NCBI GenBank assembly: GCA_017395425.1
Contig: JAFPUM010000061.1
Span: forward strand, 1 to 64,000
DNA length: 64,000 nucleotides
Reading direction: 5' to 3'
DNA from: Clostridia bacterium
Lineage (GTDB): Bacteria > Bacillota > Clostridia > Oscillospirales > Acutalibacteraceae
Shown here: positions 43,765 to 52,580 of the stretch, one piece after another
Layout: the number at the start of each line of letters is the position of its first letter
Position numbering within the stretch: the stretch's first letter is position 1
Position numbers and translations under genes: made by a program
The notes under the pieces: generated by a model
What the model was told of the DNA's origin: nothing
What the model saw: only the letters and a program-made list of their open reading frames with translations
Databases searched by the model: none

Positions 43765-43806
43765 GAAAACGCACTGTCAGTGATGATAACTGACAGTGCG
43801 TTTTCA
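43765..43806. terminator. Bidirectional terminator between DegV and the pseudokinase gene
   Basis: AAAACGCACTGTCAGT pairs with ACTGACAGTGCGTTTT, a near-perfect stem with a seven-base loop. Confidence 0.9.
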
Positions 43807-43840
43807 TTTCTTGTATCATGGGACGGAGCAGGAAAACCGT

Positions 43841-45574
43841 TTATTCCTCGCCTAAGCTGACAACCACATTGATCATGCTGCCTTCCTGAATCTTCTTGCC
43901 GACCTCAATGCCGTTAAGACGAATAATCTTGCCCATCTCGTATTCGTCATTGTACTCTTCCGCCTGATCACCCAGCAGCAGACCTGCTTCTTCCAATGCG
44001 GCAGAGGCCTCGGAAACGGTCATACCAATGATGTCGGGGACGACGCGCATCTTGGAGCCTTTGCTGACGATCACACCGATGGGAGTATTCCTGGCAACCT
44101 TGGTGCCCGGCTTTACGGTCTGGGCAATAATGGTGCCTTCCTTGTGCTTTTCATCATAATTCTCGGCGGTGAGGCGGATGTAGAAATCGGCATATTCTTC
44201 ATTGCCATCCACGTCTTCCCAATTGAGATTGGTAAGATTGGGGACTTCCACCAGATCTTCATCGTTGGAGCTGACCTCCTCCTGCGACGAAATATACAAC
44301 TCCGGCTCATGGGCATTTTCCGCATTCCTTTTTTCAATCATTGGCAGTACAATGAAATGAATGCAGATCAGTGCAATCAGTCCCAGCACCACAAAACCGA
44401 TCAGGCCGGACATAATGCCGTACTTGTAAGGGGAAATATCGTCTTCCTGCGCCGGAGCGGCTGTCGTTCTGGCGACGGGCTGCTGCACGGGAGAGGGACG
44501 ACGCTGCGGCGTCGGCTGCGTGGGAACGGAACGGGTGGGAATCTCTTCCTCATAATTCGGCTCGTCCACATAGGAATCGCTGTAACTCGCCTTGCTGACA
44601 GAAGGCGTTTCCACGCGGCGGGGTACGGGATTGTTGAGCTGTTCCTTGAGTTCGTCCATCGTATGGGTGCGGGTGTCAATCTTGACCTGCAAGCCGCCTG
44701 CCAGCGCCGTGACGACGTGGGTGGGGATGGTCTGCGCGACCTCGGCAGGCATATTCAGGCGCGGCTCATAGGAACGCGAAACAGCGTCAGGCGGACGCTT
44801 GCCGGTCAGGGCATAGAAGATAACGGCGCTCATGCCGTAAACGTCGGTCCACTTGCCCTTCTTGCCTTCCAGGGAATACTGTTCGATCGCGCTGAAACCG
44901 TCGTAGAATTTGGCTTCCAGCTCGGTTTCGGCGAGATGTGCGTCGGGACTGCCGAAATCCTGCAATTTCAAAGTGCCGTTGCGTGTCATGATGATATTTT
45001 CGGGGCAGATACCGAAATGCACCAGTCCCATTTCATGCGCGGAGATAATGGTAGAAATCAGCGGCAGAAAGAGGGGTCGGGCTTCTTCCCAGGTAAACCG
45101 GCGGGCGCGGCGGATAATTTCCTCCAGCGGCTTGCCGTCGATGTATTCGTTGACAATGTAGGCGGTGTTGTTGGCTTCAAACAAATCCACCACCGGAATG
45201 ATGGCAGGCAGACCGGAGAGTTTGGCAACCGTGCGGCCGATCTCCATGAAATCCTGCCTGTAATCCTCATAGACCAGCTTGTTGCCGGAGGCAATCACCA
45301 CGTTGTCATCGCCCTTGACGCGGGAACAGAGCGACTTGGGAAGGTATTCCCTGACAGTGACGCGTCGCTTGCCGGTGATATCAAAGCCGATATAGGTCAC
45401 GCCTTCACCGTTGGCGCGAAGGCGTTTGCCGACGATATATTTATCAAGAAGCAGAGTGCCCGGTTCCAGATACGGCAGAACCTGCGGCGTGCCTTCCACA
45501 TAGCCACATCTGGGACACTCGAGAGCGTCTCCCTTATTGGTCATGCAGCCGAGGCACAATCCTTTAAACTCCAT
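43841..45574 (-). CDS. Zinc-ribbon / pseudokinase / PASTA transmembrane protein
   Basis: 577 residues. Order: a zinc ribbon CLGC..CPRC (residues 6-23); a Ser/Thr-kinase-like domain (about 45-310); a Pro-rich linker; a membrane helix (about 375-400); two PASTA domains (about 430-575). The kinase fold is clear but key residues are changed: the VAIK Lys is Arg (VTVREYLP), the catalytic HRD is HFG (VHFGICPENI), and the Gly loop is weak (ANGEGVTYIG); DFG remains. It should therefore bind but hardly phosphorylate. PASTA domains bind peptidoglycan or lipid II in PknB-type kinases, so it may be an envelope sensor that acts by binding. The ATG at 45574 has AAAGGAGAG ahead. Single gene. Confidence 0.88.
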   Translation of the reverse strand: MEFKGLCLGCMTNKGDALECPRCGYVEGTPQVLPYLEPGTLLLDKYIVGKRLRANGEGVTYIGFDITGKRRVTVREYLPKSLCSRVKGDDNVVIASGNKLVYEDYRQDFMEIGRTVAKLSGLPAIIPVVDLFEANNTAYIVNEYIDGKPLEEIIRRARRFTWEEARPLFLPLISTIISAHEMGLVHFGICPENIIMTRNGTLKLQDFGSPDAHLAETELEAKFYDGFSAIEQYSLEGKKGKWTDVYGMSAVIFYALTGKRPPDAVSRSYEPRLNMPAEVAQTIPTHVVTALAGGLQVKIDTRTHTMDELKEQLNNPVPRRVETPSVSKASYSDSYVDEPNYEEEIPTRSVPTQPTPQRRPSPVQQPVARTTAAPAQEDDISPYKYGIMSGLIGFVVLGLIALICIHFIVLPMIEKRNAENAHEPELYISSQEEVSSNDEDLVEVPNLTNLNWEDVDGNEEYADFYIRLTAENYDEKHKEGTIIAQTVKPGTKVARNTPIGVIVSKGSKMRVVPDIIGMTVSEASAALEEAGLLLGDQAEEYNDEYEMGKIIRLNGIEVGKKIQEGSMINVVVSLGEE

Positions 45575-45629
45575 GAAAATCTCTCCTTTATCCGTAAGTA
45601 AAAGAATTACTTTCTGTAACAATAAAGTT

Positions 45630-45658
45630 ATTCTAGCATATTCCCCCGGAATTGTCAA
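45630..45658 (-). promoter_or_regulatory. Promoter of the pseudokinase gene
   Basis: Minus strand TTGACA, 17 bases, TAGAAT. Confidence 0.78.
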
Positions 45659-45748
45659 AGATTATTAATAGTCTGTAACCGCATATACACAAAATGATAA
45701 CATTGTTTTTAGGAACCCGGACAAAACAACCGTTATTTGAATCATGGT

Positions 45749-47149
45749 TTATGATTTTGTAGCAACTTTGCCGGGCTTCTGCGGTTCATCGGTCAATGTC
45801 CGGTACTTCTTCCATACATTCAGACGGAATTCATAGATCGCCTCGGTTTCCGTGAGCTTGCCCTGCGCATATGCCCTTGCCTGCGTATAAAGCAGCCTGC
45901 TTAATGTGTGGTCATACACGGTCGGAGAAGACAGCGACAGGTCTGCCGCGGGATGATGATACACGGAAAAAGCGTCAAGATTGTCAAAGAGCGGATTTGC
46001 CACGTTTTTGGAAGAAAGCTCCGCAATCACCCCGGTGTGGTTGACCCATTCCATATTGCCCAGTGCGAGCAGCCGCATAAACGCGGCGTCGCAGGTGAAG
46101 GCGCGGACGATATTGCCCACCAGTTCGTGATGGGGAGAATTGGCGGAGGAATAGAGCCAGTTGCCGCCGTAGACGAAGCCGTGAGGCGCAGGCGCCACGC
46201 CAAACTGACCGAAGGAGGTGCCGCCCTGTTTGGCTGCGGTAAAGAGTGTGGTGATGTCGGCACTGTCGGCGGACACACTCTTGCAGAGCCACGGTGCGGC
46301 GCAGAAACAGAAAACACCGTCACTGACCGCTCCCTGCCAGTCGTCGTCAAAGGGGTGGATCCCCGCCAGTCCTTTGGCAGCGTTGAGCGATTTGACATAA
46401 TTCAGCCATTGCGAGAGGGTTTCATCAGAGACGGACAGCCGTCCGTCCGTGACCCAATGCCCCGCCATTTCCCCTTCCACGGCGCGCCAGATTTCCGAAC
46501 TGTCCGACATCATGCGGACAGCGCCGTCCGAGCGTTCGCGCAGCAGATCGGCTGTGGCGAGAAAGGTGTCCCACGAAGAGAGCATGGCGCGCATTTCCTC
46601 CGGTCGTGTTACGCCCAGATATTCCGCCGCATAATCCGCGCGATAGAGCAGTACGCCGGGTTCGGCGTTCATGGCAGAACCGCGCTGTATGCCGTCCGGG
46701 TCGGAACCGAGCAGGCGGGTGTAGGCATACTGTGAGGCAAGGTCGTCGGAGGTGATGCCCAGCTGCGAGAGCGGCGCCACAGAGGGATTAACGGCAAAAA
46801 AAGGCGCCATTTCGTCGTTGCCCACAAAAAGATCAATGACCTCACCGCAAAGCAGCCGCTGTTCCACATTCTGCTGATACCCCACGATCTCATCGTTGAG
46901 CCATTTGATTTCCACACCTGCCATTTCATCCCGGTGCCGGGGAAGGTAATAGGTTTCCATGGCGCGGCGGAAATCATCGTTCCACGAAAGGATCGTGAGA
47001 ACCGTCTTGGAGGAATTGTCGGCTTGGGCTGTTGTTCCGTTACGGCGGCAGGATGTCGCACAACCTGCTGTCATCCACAATGCCAGAAGAAACGATGCGA
47101 ACCGGATCAAACGCGGATACGGTACGAAGGAGGCGGAAAGTAAATTCAT
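45749..47149 (-). CDS. Extracellular solute-binding lipoprotein, orphan (second copy)
   Basis: 466 residues. The signal ends in the lipobox TAGC (MTAGCATSC). The body resembles family-1 solute-binding proteins: TVLTILSWNDDFRRAMETYY, VIDLFVGNDEMAPFFAVN, PGVLLYRADYAAEYLGV, WLYSSANSPHHELVGNIVRAF. It would face outside and probably bind a sugar or peptide. It has no permease genes beside it, like the copy at 23.4-25.0 kb, to which it is only distantly similar. The ATG at 47149 has GGAG thirteen bases ahead, an unusually long spacing. An extended -10 promoter (TATGGTATAAT) lies about 60 bases upstream. Confidence 0.75.
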   Translation of the reverse strand: MNLLSASFVPYPRLIRFASFLLALWMTAGCATSCRRNGTTAQADNSSKTVLTILSWNDDFRRAMETYYLPRHRDEMAGVEIKWLNDEIVGYQQNVEQRLLCGEVIDLFVGNDEMAPFFAVNPSVAPLSQLGITSDDLASQYAYTRLLGSDPDGIQRGSAMNAEPGVLLYRADYAAEYLGVTRPEEMRAMLSSWDTFLATADLLRERSDGAVRMMSDSSEIWRAVEGEMAGHWVTDGRLSVSDETLSQWLNYVKSLNAAKGLAGIHPFDDDWQGAVSDGVFCFCAAPWLCKSVSADSADITTLFTAAKQGGTSFGQFGVAPAPHGFVYGGNWLYSSANSPHHELVGNIVRAFTCDAAFMRLLALGNMEWVNHTGVIAELSSKNVANPLFDNLDAFSVYHHPAADLSLSSPTVYDHTLSRLLYTQARAYAQGKLTETEAIYEFRLNVWKKYRTLTDEPQKPGKVATKS

Positions 47150-47284
47150 GATACGGTGTCAGACTCCTTCCGGATGATAGTCAGAATATGAAAAAGAACC
47201 AATATCCATATTATACCATAGAAATGAAGAAACCATGCCTTATCTATGAAAATCTATGAAATATTTTGTGACGGAGGGGAATGA

Positions 47285-48364
47285 TTATGATACGATGGTG
47301 CCGCCGCCGATGACGGTGATGCCGTCGTCCGCGTCGTAACAGACCACTGCCTGTCCCGGCGCGACGGCACGCTGGGGACGGTCAAAGGTCAGGTGAAGAG
47401 CGTCCTCCCCGGTCTGTTCCAGCAGCGCGGGTTCTTCCCGCTGACTGTACCGCACCTTAGCCATCACGCGGAGCGGCGCATTCAGGCGTGGTACGGCAAT
47501 CAGATTGATGTCGCGGGCGCTGACCTCGCGGGAGAACAGATCGGCGTTATCTCCCAGGGTGACGGTACGGGCGGCAACGTCCTTGGCACAGACGTACATG
47601 GGCTTGTTGAAACCCATGCCCAATCCCTTTCGCTGTCCGATAGTATAGCGAATGGTTCCTTTATGATGCCCGATAACCTGACCTTCCTTGTCCACAAAGT
47701 CTCCCTCCGGGAAGTGTTCGCCGCAGAAGCGTTCCAGAAAGGCGACATAATCCCCGTCGGGGATAAAGCAGATGTCCTGACTGTCGTGCCGCCGGGCATT
47801 GGCAAAGCCGTTTTCCTCCGCGATGCGGCGCACCTCGGGTTTGGTGAGCGTCCCCAGCGGCAGGAGGGTGTGAGCGAGCTGATATTGGTTCAGTCCGTAC
47901 AGGAAGTAGGTCTGATCTTTGGCGGTATCCACCGCCTTTTGCAGCAGCCAGCGTCCGGAAGAGCTGTCTTGGGCGACGCGGGCATAGTGACCCGTCACCA
48001 CAGCGTCGCAGCCCAGGTTCAGCGCGCGCCGCAGCAATCCGCCGAATTTGACAAAGCGATTACAGAGGATACAGGGGTTGGGTGTATCGCCGCGGCGGTA
48101 AATATCGGCGAAGCGCTGTATGACGGCATTTTCAAATTCTTCTTCCATATCAAAGACGAAGTGTCCGATGCCCAGACGGTCACAGACGCCCTTGGCGTCC
48201 TGTACGTCGTCGTGAGAGCCGCAGACCTTCTCGGAGGGGGAAACAGCAGCGCGGTCAAAAAGCCGCATGGTGCCGCCGATGGCTTCGGTTCCTTCGCGAA
48301 GCGTGAGCAGTGCAGCCACCGAGCTGTCCACGCCGCCGCTCATGGCGATCATGGCTTTTTTCAT
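47285..48364 (-). CDS. mnmA: tRNA 2-thiouridine(34) synthase MnmA
   Basis: 359 residues, normal length. It thiolates U34 of Lys, Glu and Gln tRNAs using ATP and sulfur from a relay. The ATP PP-loop MSGGVDSSVAA is at residues 8-18; the two catalytic Cys are in NPCILCNRFVKF and HDSQDICFIPDGDY; TGHYARV is the conserved adenylation-site segment. The C-terminal barrel (residues about 265-359) binds tRNA. The ATG at 48364 follows GAAAGGTT. It lies behind the oadB terminator, so it is probably separately transcribed. Confidence 0.96.
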   Translation of the reverse strand: MKKAMIAMSGGVDSSVAALLTLREGTEAIGGTMRLFDRAAVSPSEKVCGSHDDVQDAKGVCDRLGIGHFVFDMEEEFENAVIQRFADIYRRGDTPNPCILCNRFVKFGGLLRRALNLGCDAVVTGHYARVAQDSSSGRWLLQKAVDTAKDQTYFLYGLNQYQLAHTLLPLGTLTKPEVRRIAEENGFANARRHDSQDICFIPDGDYVAFLERFCGEHFPEGDFVDKEGQVIGHHKGTIRYTIGQRKGLGMGFNKPMYVCAKDVAARTVTLGDNADLFSREVSARDINLIAVPRLNAPLRVMAKVRYSQREEPALLEQTGEDALHLTFDRPQRAVAPGQAVVCYDADDGITVIGGGTIVS

Positions 48365-48392
48365 GAGATGTCACGAACCTTTCTGTCTTTAT

Positions 48393-48437
48393 AAAAAACG
48401 CACTGCCGCAGGTCATTTTACCCGAAGCAGTGCGTCT
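48393..48437 (-). terminator. Terminator behind oadB
   Basis: ACGCACTGC pairs with GCAGTGCGT; on the minus strand a T-run follows the stem. Confidence 0.8.
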
Positions 48438-48471
48438 TCTCATCGTCGTAAATGATGAATTGTAAAATGAT

Positions 48472-49746
48472 TTATTTGAGGACCGCGAGCAGAACGCCGG
48501 CGGCGACTGCCGAACCGATTACGCCCGCGACGTTGGGTCCGAGTGCGTGCATGAGCAGGTAGTTGTTGGGGTCGGTCTCCTGTCCCACCTTCTGCGAGAC
48601 ACGCGCCGCCATCGGAACCGCGGATACGCCCGCCGAACCGATCAGGGGGTTGACCTTTCCGCCGGTAAAGAGATACATCAGCTTGCCGAAGATGACGCCG
48701 AAGGCGGTGCCGAGACAGAAGGCTGCCAGACCCAGTCCCACAATCATCAGGGTTTCCGCTTTGAGGAAGACTTCCGCACGGGCTGTTGCGCCGACTGTGA
48801 CGCCGAGGAAGATGGTGACAATATTCATCAGCTCATTCTGCGCCGCGTCGGAGATACGCTTCACCACGCCGCTTTCGCGCATGAGGTTGCCGAGCATCAG
48901 CATACCCACCAGCGGCGCCGCCGAGGGCAGCAGCAGTGCCACCACAATGGTGACAATGATGGGGAACATGATCTTTTCGGTCTTGGAAACCTTGCGCAGC
49001 TGGGTCATGACCACGGCGCGTTCCTTCCTGGTGGTCAGCGCGCGCATGATGGGCGGCTGAATGATGGGAACCAGCGCCATATAGCTGTAAGCTGCCACGG
49101 CAATGGGTCCGAGGTATTCCGCCGCGAGCTTGGACGTGACATAAATCGCGGTGGGACCGTCCGCGCCGCCGATAATCGCGATAGCACCCGCGACCTTGGC
49201 AGGGAAGCCCAGCAGAATCGCGCCGCAGAAGGTGGCAAAAATGCCGATCTGTGCCGCCGCGCCGAGAATGAAGCTCTTGGGATTGGCGAGCAGCGGTCCG
49301 AAGTCGGACATCGCGCCGATGCCGAGGAAAATGAGCGGCGGATAGATGCCCAGCTTCACGCCGAGATAGAGGTAATAGAGCAGTCCGCCCGAATGCGCCA
49401 CTTCCACATAGGTGTTGCCGTCCGGCATGACGATCTGACCGTATTTTGCAAGCTCCGTCGCGGAGGCAACCGCGAGGTCAGAGCCGGACACAGGCGCTGC
49501 CAGCTTGAGTTCGGTGAGCGGCACATCCATGACGCCGGACAGTGGCAGGTTGACCAGCAGCATACCGAAGGCGATGGGAAGCAGCAGCAGCGGTTCAAAC
49601 TGCCTGCCGATTGCCAGATAGAGCAGGAAGCAGGCGACCGCAATCATAATGGCATTTTTCCAACCTTCTCCCTCAAAAAGGAAGAGCAAGCCGGATTCAT
49701 TGAGGATACTGAGGATTGATGCCCATATTGAAGATAAGATTTCCAT
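48472..49746 (-). CDS. oadB: Na+-pumping decarboxylase beta subunit
   Basis: 424 residues, about eleven membrane segments. The conserved region GGADGPTAIYVTSKLA holds the Asp that binds Na+ in beta subunits of oxaloacetate/glutaconyl-CoA/methylmalonyl-CoA decarboxylases; ISDFGPLLANP-like and GPNVAGVIGSAVAAG are also typical. The subunit decarboxylates carboxybiotin and moves two Na+ out. Which acid is decarboxylated is set by the alpha subunit, which is absent from the window, so the symbol is for the family only. The ATG at 49746 has AAGGTGG ahead. It follows oadG by 35 bases. Confidence 0.93.
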   Translation of the reverse strand: MEILSSIWASILSILNESGLLFLFEGEGWKNAIMIAVACFLLYLAIGRQFEPLLLLPIAFGMLLVNLPLSGVMDVPLTELKLAAPVSGSDLAVASATELAKYGQIVMPDGNTYVEVAHSGGLLYYLYLGVKLGIYPPLIFLGIGAMSDFGPLLANPKSFILGAAAQIGIFATFCGAILLGFPAKVAGAIAIIGGADGPTAIYVTSKLAAEYLGPIAVAAYSYMALVPIIQPPIMRALTTRKERAVVMTQLRKVSKTEKIMFPIIVTIVVALLLPSAAPLVGMLMLGNLMRESGVVKRISDAAQNELMNIVTIFLGVTVGATARAEVFLKAETLMIVGLGLAAFCLGTAFGVIFGKLMYLFTGGKVNPLIGSAGVSAVPMAARVSQKVGQETDPNNYLLMHALGPNVAGVIGSAVAAGVLLAVLK

Positions 49747-49781
49747 GCAGGAACCACCTTTCTAAGTATAACCAGGGAAAA

Positions 49782-50198
49782 TCAGAAGGGACGGGTGTTT
49801 TCAAACAGTCCCGAAGCCGCCCATGCGGTACGTCCCGCCACCGGCGTGCGGGCGCGTGAAACCTTTTTGACGCGATAGGTCTTGCCGTCGTCCAGCGAAG
49901 CAACCGCCGCCGCAATAACCGCTATGATCTCGCCCGGAATCTCACCGTCGCTGAGCGGCTGAGACGTCGCCGCAGCGGGAGCCTGTACGGGTACAGACTG
50001 CTTGGGGGCTTCTGCTTTTTTTGGCTCGCTGCTCTGTGTAAAAATACGGAAAATCGCGCCGTAGGCGTAGAAGATGAAGATGAGCAGCACCAGAATCGAA
50101 AACACAATGACAATGCCCGACACCGTGATGACTGCCATGAGCATTCCCTTGTCGTCGAACAATTCGGACTGGACAAAAGGAGTGAAAACTGTCAGCAT
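49782..50198 (-). CDS. Na+-pumping decarboxylase gamma subunit (OadG family)
   Basis: 138 residues. One membrane helix (about residues 20-45, VSGIVIVFSILVLLIFIFYAY) follows a short outside start, then a Lys/Pro/Ala-rich linker and a C-terminal helical piece EIIAVIAAAVASLDDGKTYRVKKV as in OadG/MmdD proteins that tie alpha, beta and carrier together. The ATG at 50198 has GGGAGAG ahead. First gene of a two-gene operon with oadB; the alpha and biotin-carrier genes are not here. Confidence 0.8.
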   Translation of the reverse strand: MLTVFTPFVQSELFDDKGMLMAVITVSGIVIVFSILVLLIFIFYAYGAIFRIFTQSSEPKKAEAPKQSVPVQAPAAATSQPLSDGEIPGEIIAVIAAAVASLDDGKTYRVKKVSRARTPVAGRTAWAASGLFENTRPF

Positions 50199-50299
50199 AG
50201 AAATTCATTCTCTCCCAACATTTGAGGAATTTTGCATGGAGCCGGGACGTGTGATACGGCGGAGGAGCCGACTTCCCCTCTATGCAATACTATTGAAAT

Positions 50300-50328
50300 A
50301 TTATAGCCCAGCCCCCGGTGCATTGCAA
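50300..50328 (-). promoter_or_regulatory. Promoter of oadG-oadB
   Basis: Minus strand TTGCAA, 17 bases, TATAAT (consensus -10). Leader about 95 bases. Confidence 0.82.
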
Positions 50329-50439
50329 GATTTTACCGGGAAGATTTCGCGTCTTAGACGCATTTTTTACCTTTTGTACAGAATTGAACGGGCAAAGTTG
50401 GGCAATTGGTGAATGGTCTGATGCGGGATGATGAAACAG

Positions 50440-50750
50440 AAAAAAGCCGACCCCTTGAGGGTCGGCGGATGTATCAGTATCACATCGGAGAAGGCGGCGC
50501 AGTATGCACGGAAAAAACCGTCTGCTTTTTCGGATGATCCTTTTGGGATCCCCATTGGCATGTTCCAACTGAGGGGGCAGAGCCGTATACGCTATCGTAT
50601 ATCGTACCCTTCACCACCTTGTCATTTGAACGGAACGGCGGTTTTCACACCTGTGGCAAATTCTCGCCGCGGCAAATCTCCTGATGTGAACAGACACGGC
50701 TCAACGCACGGCTCACTTGACCCCGTAAAGGATCATCCTTGTGTCTGCAC
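50440..50750 (-). ncRNA. Candidate structured RNA ending in an intrinsic terminator
   Basis: The 750-base gap before glgA has no gene. On the minus strand it can fold: a 12-bp perfect helix pairs 50727-50738 with 50532-50543; inside it CCCC (50721-50724) and ACGGCTC (50708-50714) pair with GGGG (50574-50577) and GAGCCGT (50580-50586); within that lie hairpins TTCACA/TGTGAA (50644-50690) and TATACG/CGTATA. Outside come ACGG/CCGT and a terminator (50440-50467, GCCGACCC/GGGTCGGC plus T-run on the minus strand). A possible promoter is at 50755-50785. It matches no RNA family I recognise (not RNase P, tmRNA, SRP or a common riboswitch). Confidence 0.6.
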
Positions 50751-50846
50751 TCGTAGTATATGAATAAAGATCGGTAATTATGCAAGCCCACTTGCAAAAA
50801 AAACTGTGAGCCTTTGCCATTTTTTTCATATTTCTTGATTTTGTCC

Positions 50847-50875
50847 TTGAATTATCCGATGTTTCATGATAGAAT
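50847..50875 (+). promoter_or_regulatory. Promoter of glgA
   Basis: TTGAAT, 17 bases, TAGAAT; leader about 65 bases with a small hairpin GATC..GATC near 50890. Confidence 0.68.
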
Positions 50876-50947
50876 AATGCTGTAAGCTGATCGCGTCCGT
50901 GATCGGCCCATCATTAACAGCTAAGTTCAGCTTTAGGAGGACGAAAT

Positions 50948-52405
50948 ATGAGCAATATCTTGTTTGTAGGTTCGGAATGCGATCCTTTTGTCAAGACCGG
51001 CGGTCTGGCTGACGTTATGTCGGCGCTTCCCAAAGCCCTCGCGCAGCAGGGCGACCTTGACGTGCGCGTGGTGCTGCCCTGCTACACCTGCATCCCTGAG
51101 CATTTCCGCAACAGCATGACCTATGTGACCCATTTCTATATGGACTTCACCCGCGACTGCCATATGTATTATGTCGGTCTCAAGGAGTACTGGTGGAACG
51201 GCGTCAGATTCTATTTCATCGACAACGAATATTTCTTCGGGCGCGGCAATCCCTACACCGATATGGCGGGCGACATCGTCCCCTTCATCTTCTTCTCCAA
51301 GGCTGTGCTGGCTTCGATGTGTGCCATCGGCTTCCATCCCGACGTGATTCACTGTCACGACTGGCAGGCGGCACTGGTGCCGGTCTATCTCCACACCGTA
51401 TATGAAGGCAATCCCTTCTACAACGGCACCAAGACCGTGCTGACCATTCACAACCTCCATTTCCAGGGCATCGCCAACATCGACACCGTGAAGTATCACT
51501 CCAACATTCCGGAGTATGCCTTCTCGCCCGATCGCCTTGAGTTCAACGGCGACGCCAACATCATGAAGGGCGGCATCGTGTATTCCAACTTTGTCACCAC
51601 CGTCAGCCATACCTACGCCAATGAAATCCGCACCCCCAAATACGGCGAAGCGCTTGACGGCGTGCTGAACGATTACAGCTACAAGCTCGGCGGCATCGTC
51701 AACGGCGTGGACTACGATACCTACAACCCCGGCACCGACTGGTACATCTATGACCGCTACGGTGTGGACAACTTCCCCGACGCCAAGCGCTGGAACAAGG
51801 AAAAGCTCCAGGCGGAACTGGGCTTGCATCAGGACGTCAACAAGTTCATGATCGGCATTATCTCCCGTCTGACCGACCAGAAGGGTCTTGACCTTGTCAA
51901 CGCGGTCATGAACCGTATTGTGGACGACCACACGCAGGTGGTCATTATCGGTACCGGCGATCCCTTCTATGAGGATTCGTTCCGCAACTATGAGAATTAT
52001 CACAGAGGACGCGTCTGCTCCAACATCATGTACTCCAACGAACGCGCTCACAAGCTCTATGCCGCTGCCGACGCCATTCTGGTTCCCTCCCGCTTTGAAC
52101 CCTGCGGTCTGACCCAGCTCATCGCCATGCGCTACGGCACCGTGCCGATCGTGCGCGAGACCGGCGGTCTGAGAGATACCGTGCAGCCTTATAACGGCTT
52201 TGACCACACCGGTACCGGCTTCACCTTCTACGAGTACAACGCCGAAGTGATGCTGAACGTCATCAATTACGCCAAGCAGATCTTCTTTGAAGACCGGTTC
52301 GGCTGGGAGTGCATCGCCAGACGCGGCATGGAATCCGACTTCTCGTGGTACCGTTCCGCCGGTGATTACAGAAATATCTACAATTGGCTTATGAGCCAGT
52401 GGTAA
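50948..52405 (+). CDS. glgA: Glycogen synthase GlgA (GT5)
   Basis: 485 residues. It extends alpha-1,4-glucan from ADP-glucose. The N-terminal SECDPFVKTGGLADVMSALP is the ADP-glucose Lys-Gly-Gly loop; HDWQAALVPVYL, TIHNLHFQG and the C-terminal SRFEPCGLTQLIAMRYG with the catalytic Glu are typical. The ATG at 50948 has TTTAGGAGGACG ahead. GlgC/GlgD are not in the window; the GH13 enzyme at 14.8 kb may act on the same polymer. A heptamer repeat starts soon after the stop. Confidence 0.96.
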   Translation: MSNILFVGSECDPFVKTGGLADVMSALPKALAQQGDLDVRVVLPCYTCIPEHFRNSMTYVTHFYMDFTRDCHMYYVGLKEYWWNGVRFYFIDNEYFFGRGNPYTDMAGDIVPFIFFSKAVLASMCAIGFHPDVIHCHDWQAALVPVYLHTVYEGNPFYNGTKTVLTIHNLHFQGIANIDTVKYHSNIPEYAFSPDRLEFNGDANIMKGGIVYSNFVTTVSHTYANEIRTPKYGEALDGVLNDYSYKLGGIVNGVDYDTYNPGTDWYIYDRYGVDNFPDAKRWNKEKLQAELGLHQDVNKFMIGIISRLTDQKGLDLVNAVMNRIVDDHTQVVIIGTGDPFYEDSFRNYENYHRGRVCSNIMYSNERAHKLYAAADAILVPSRFEPCGLTQLIAMRYGTVPIVRETGGLRDTVQPYNGFDHTGTGFTFYEYNAEVMLNVINYAKQIFFEDRFGWECIARRGMESDFSWYRSAGDYRNIYNWLMSQW

Positions 52406-52447
52406 TGTGTTAATTCGGAATTCGGAATGCGGAATTCGGAATTATAA
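52403..52447 (+). repeat. 7-mer tandem repeat after the glgA stop
   Basis: TTAATTC, GGAATTC, GGAATGC, GGAATTC, GGAATTA in tandem beginning about eight bases past the stop TAA. Confidence 0.85.
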
Positions 52448-52452
52448 TCAAT

Positions 52453-52506
52453 AAAAAATCCGTCCGGGCGGGCTGTGTTTTGGCAGTTGGTTCGGACGGA
52501 TTTTTT
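52453..52506. terminator. First of two terminators between glgA and htrA
   Basis: AAAATCCGTCCG pairs with CGGACGGATTTT, with A- and T-runs on the flanks. Confidence 0.88.
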
Positions 52507-52512
52507 GAGCCC

Positions 52513-52558
52513 AAAAAAGACCACCGACGGGCAAAGATGCTCATCGGTGGTCTTTTTT
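52513..52558. terminator. Second of two terminators between glgA and htrA
   Basis: AAAAAAGACCACCGA pairs exactly with TCGGTGGTCTTTTTT. The two stop both convergent genes. Confidence 0.92.
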
Positions 52559-52580
52559 ATGAAAGGAGAGAGGGGATTTT

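Noticed and set aside
44144..45601. Plus-strand frame of 485 codons opposite the pseudokinase gene
   Set aside because: Complement of zinc-ribbon, kinase and PASTA domains with clear motifs; no ribosome site.
45749..47149. Complete ABC importer locus
   Set aside because: Neighbours are the pseudokinase and mnmA genes; no permease or ATPase reading frame lies within several kilobases.
50440..50760. Protein-coding frames in the gap before glgA (e.g. 50428-50763 plus strand)
   Set aside because: No ribosome site and no motif; strong base-pairing and a terminator on the minus strand fit an RNA better.
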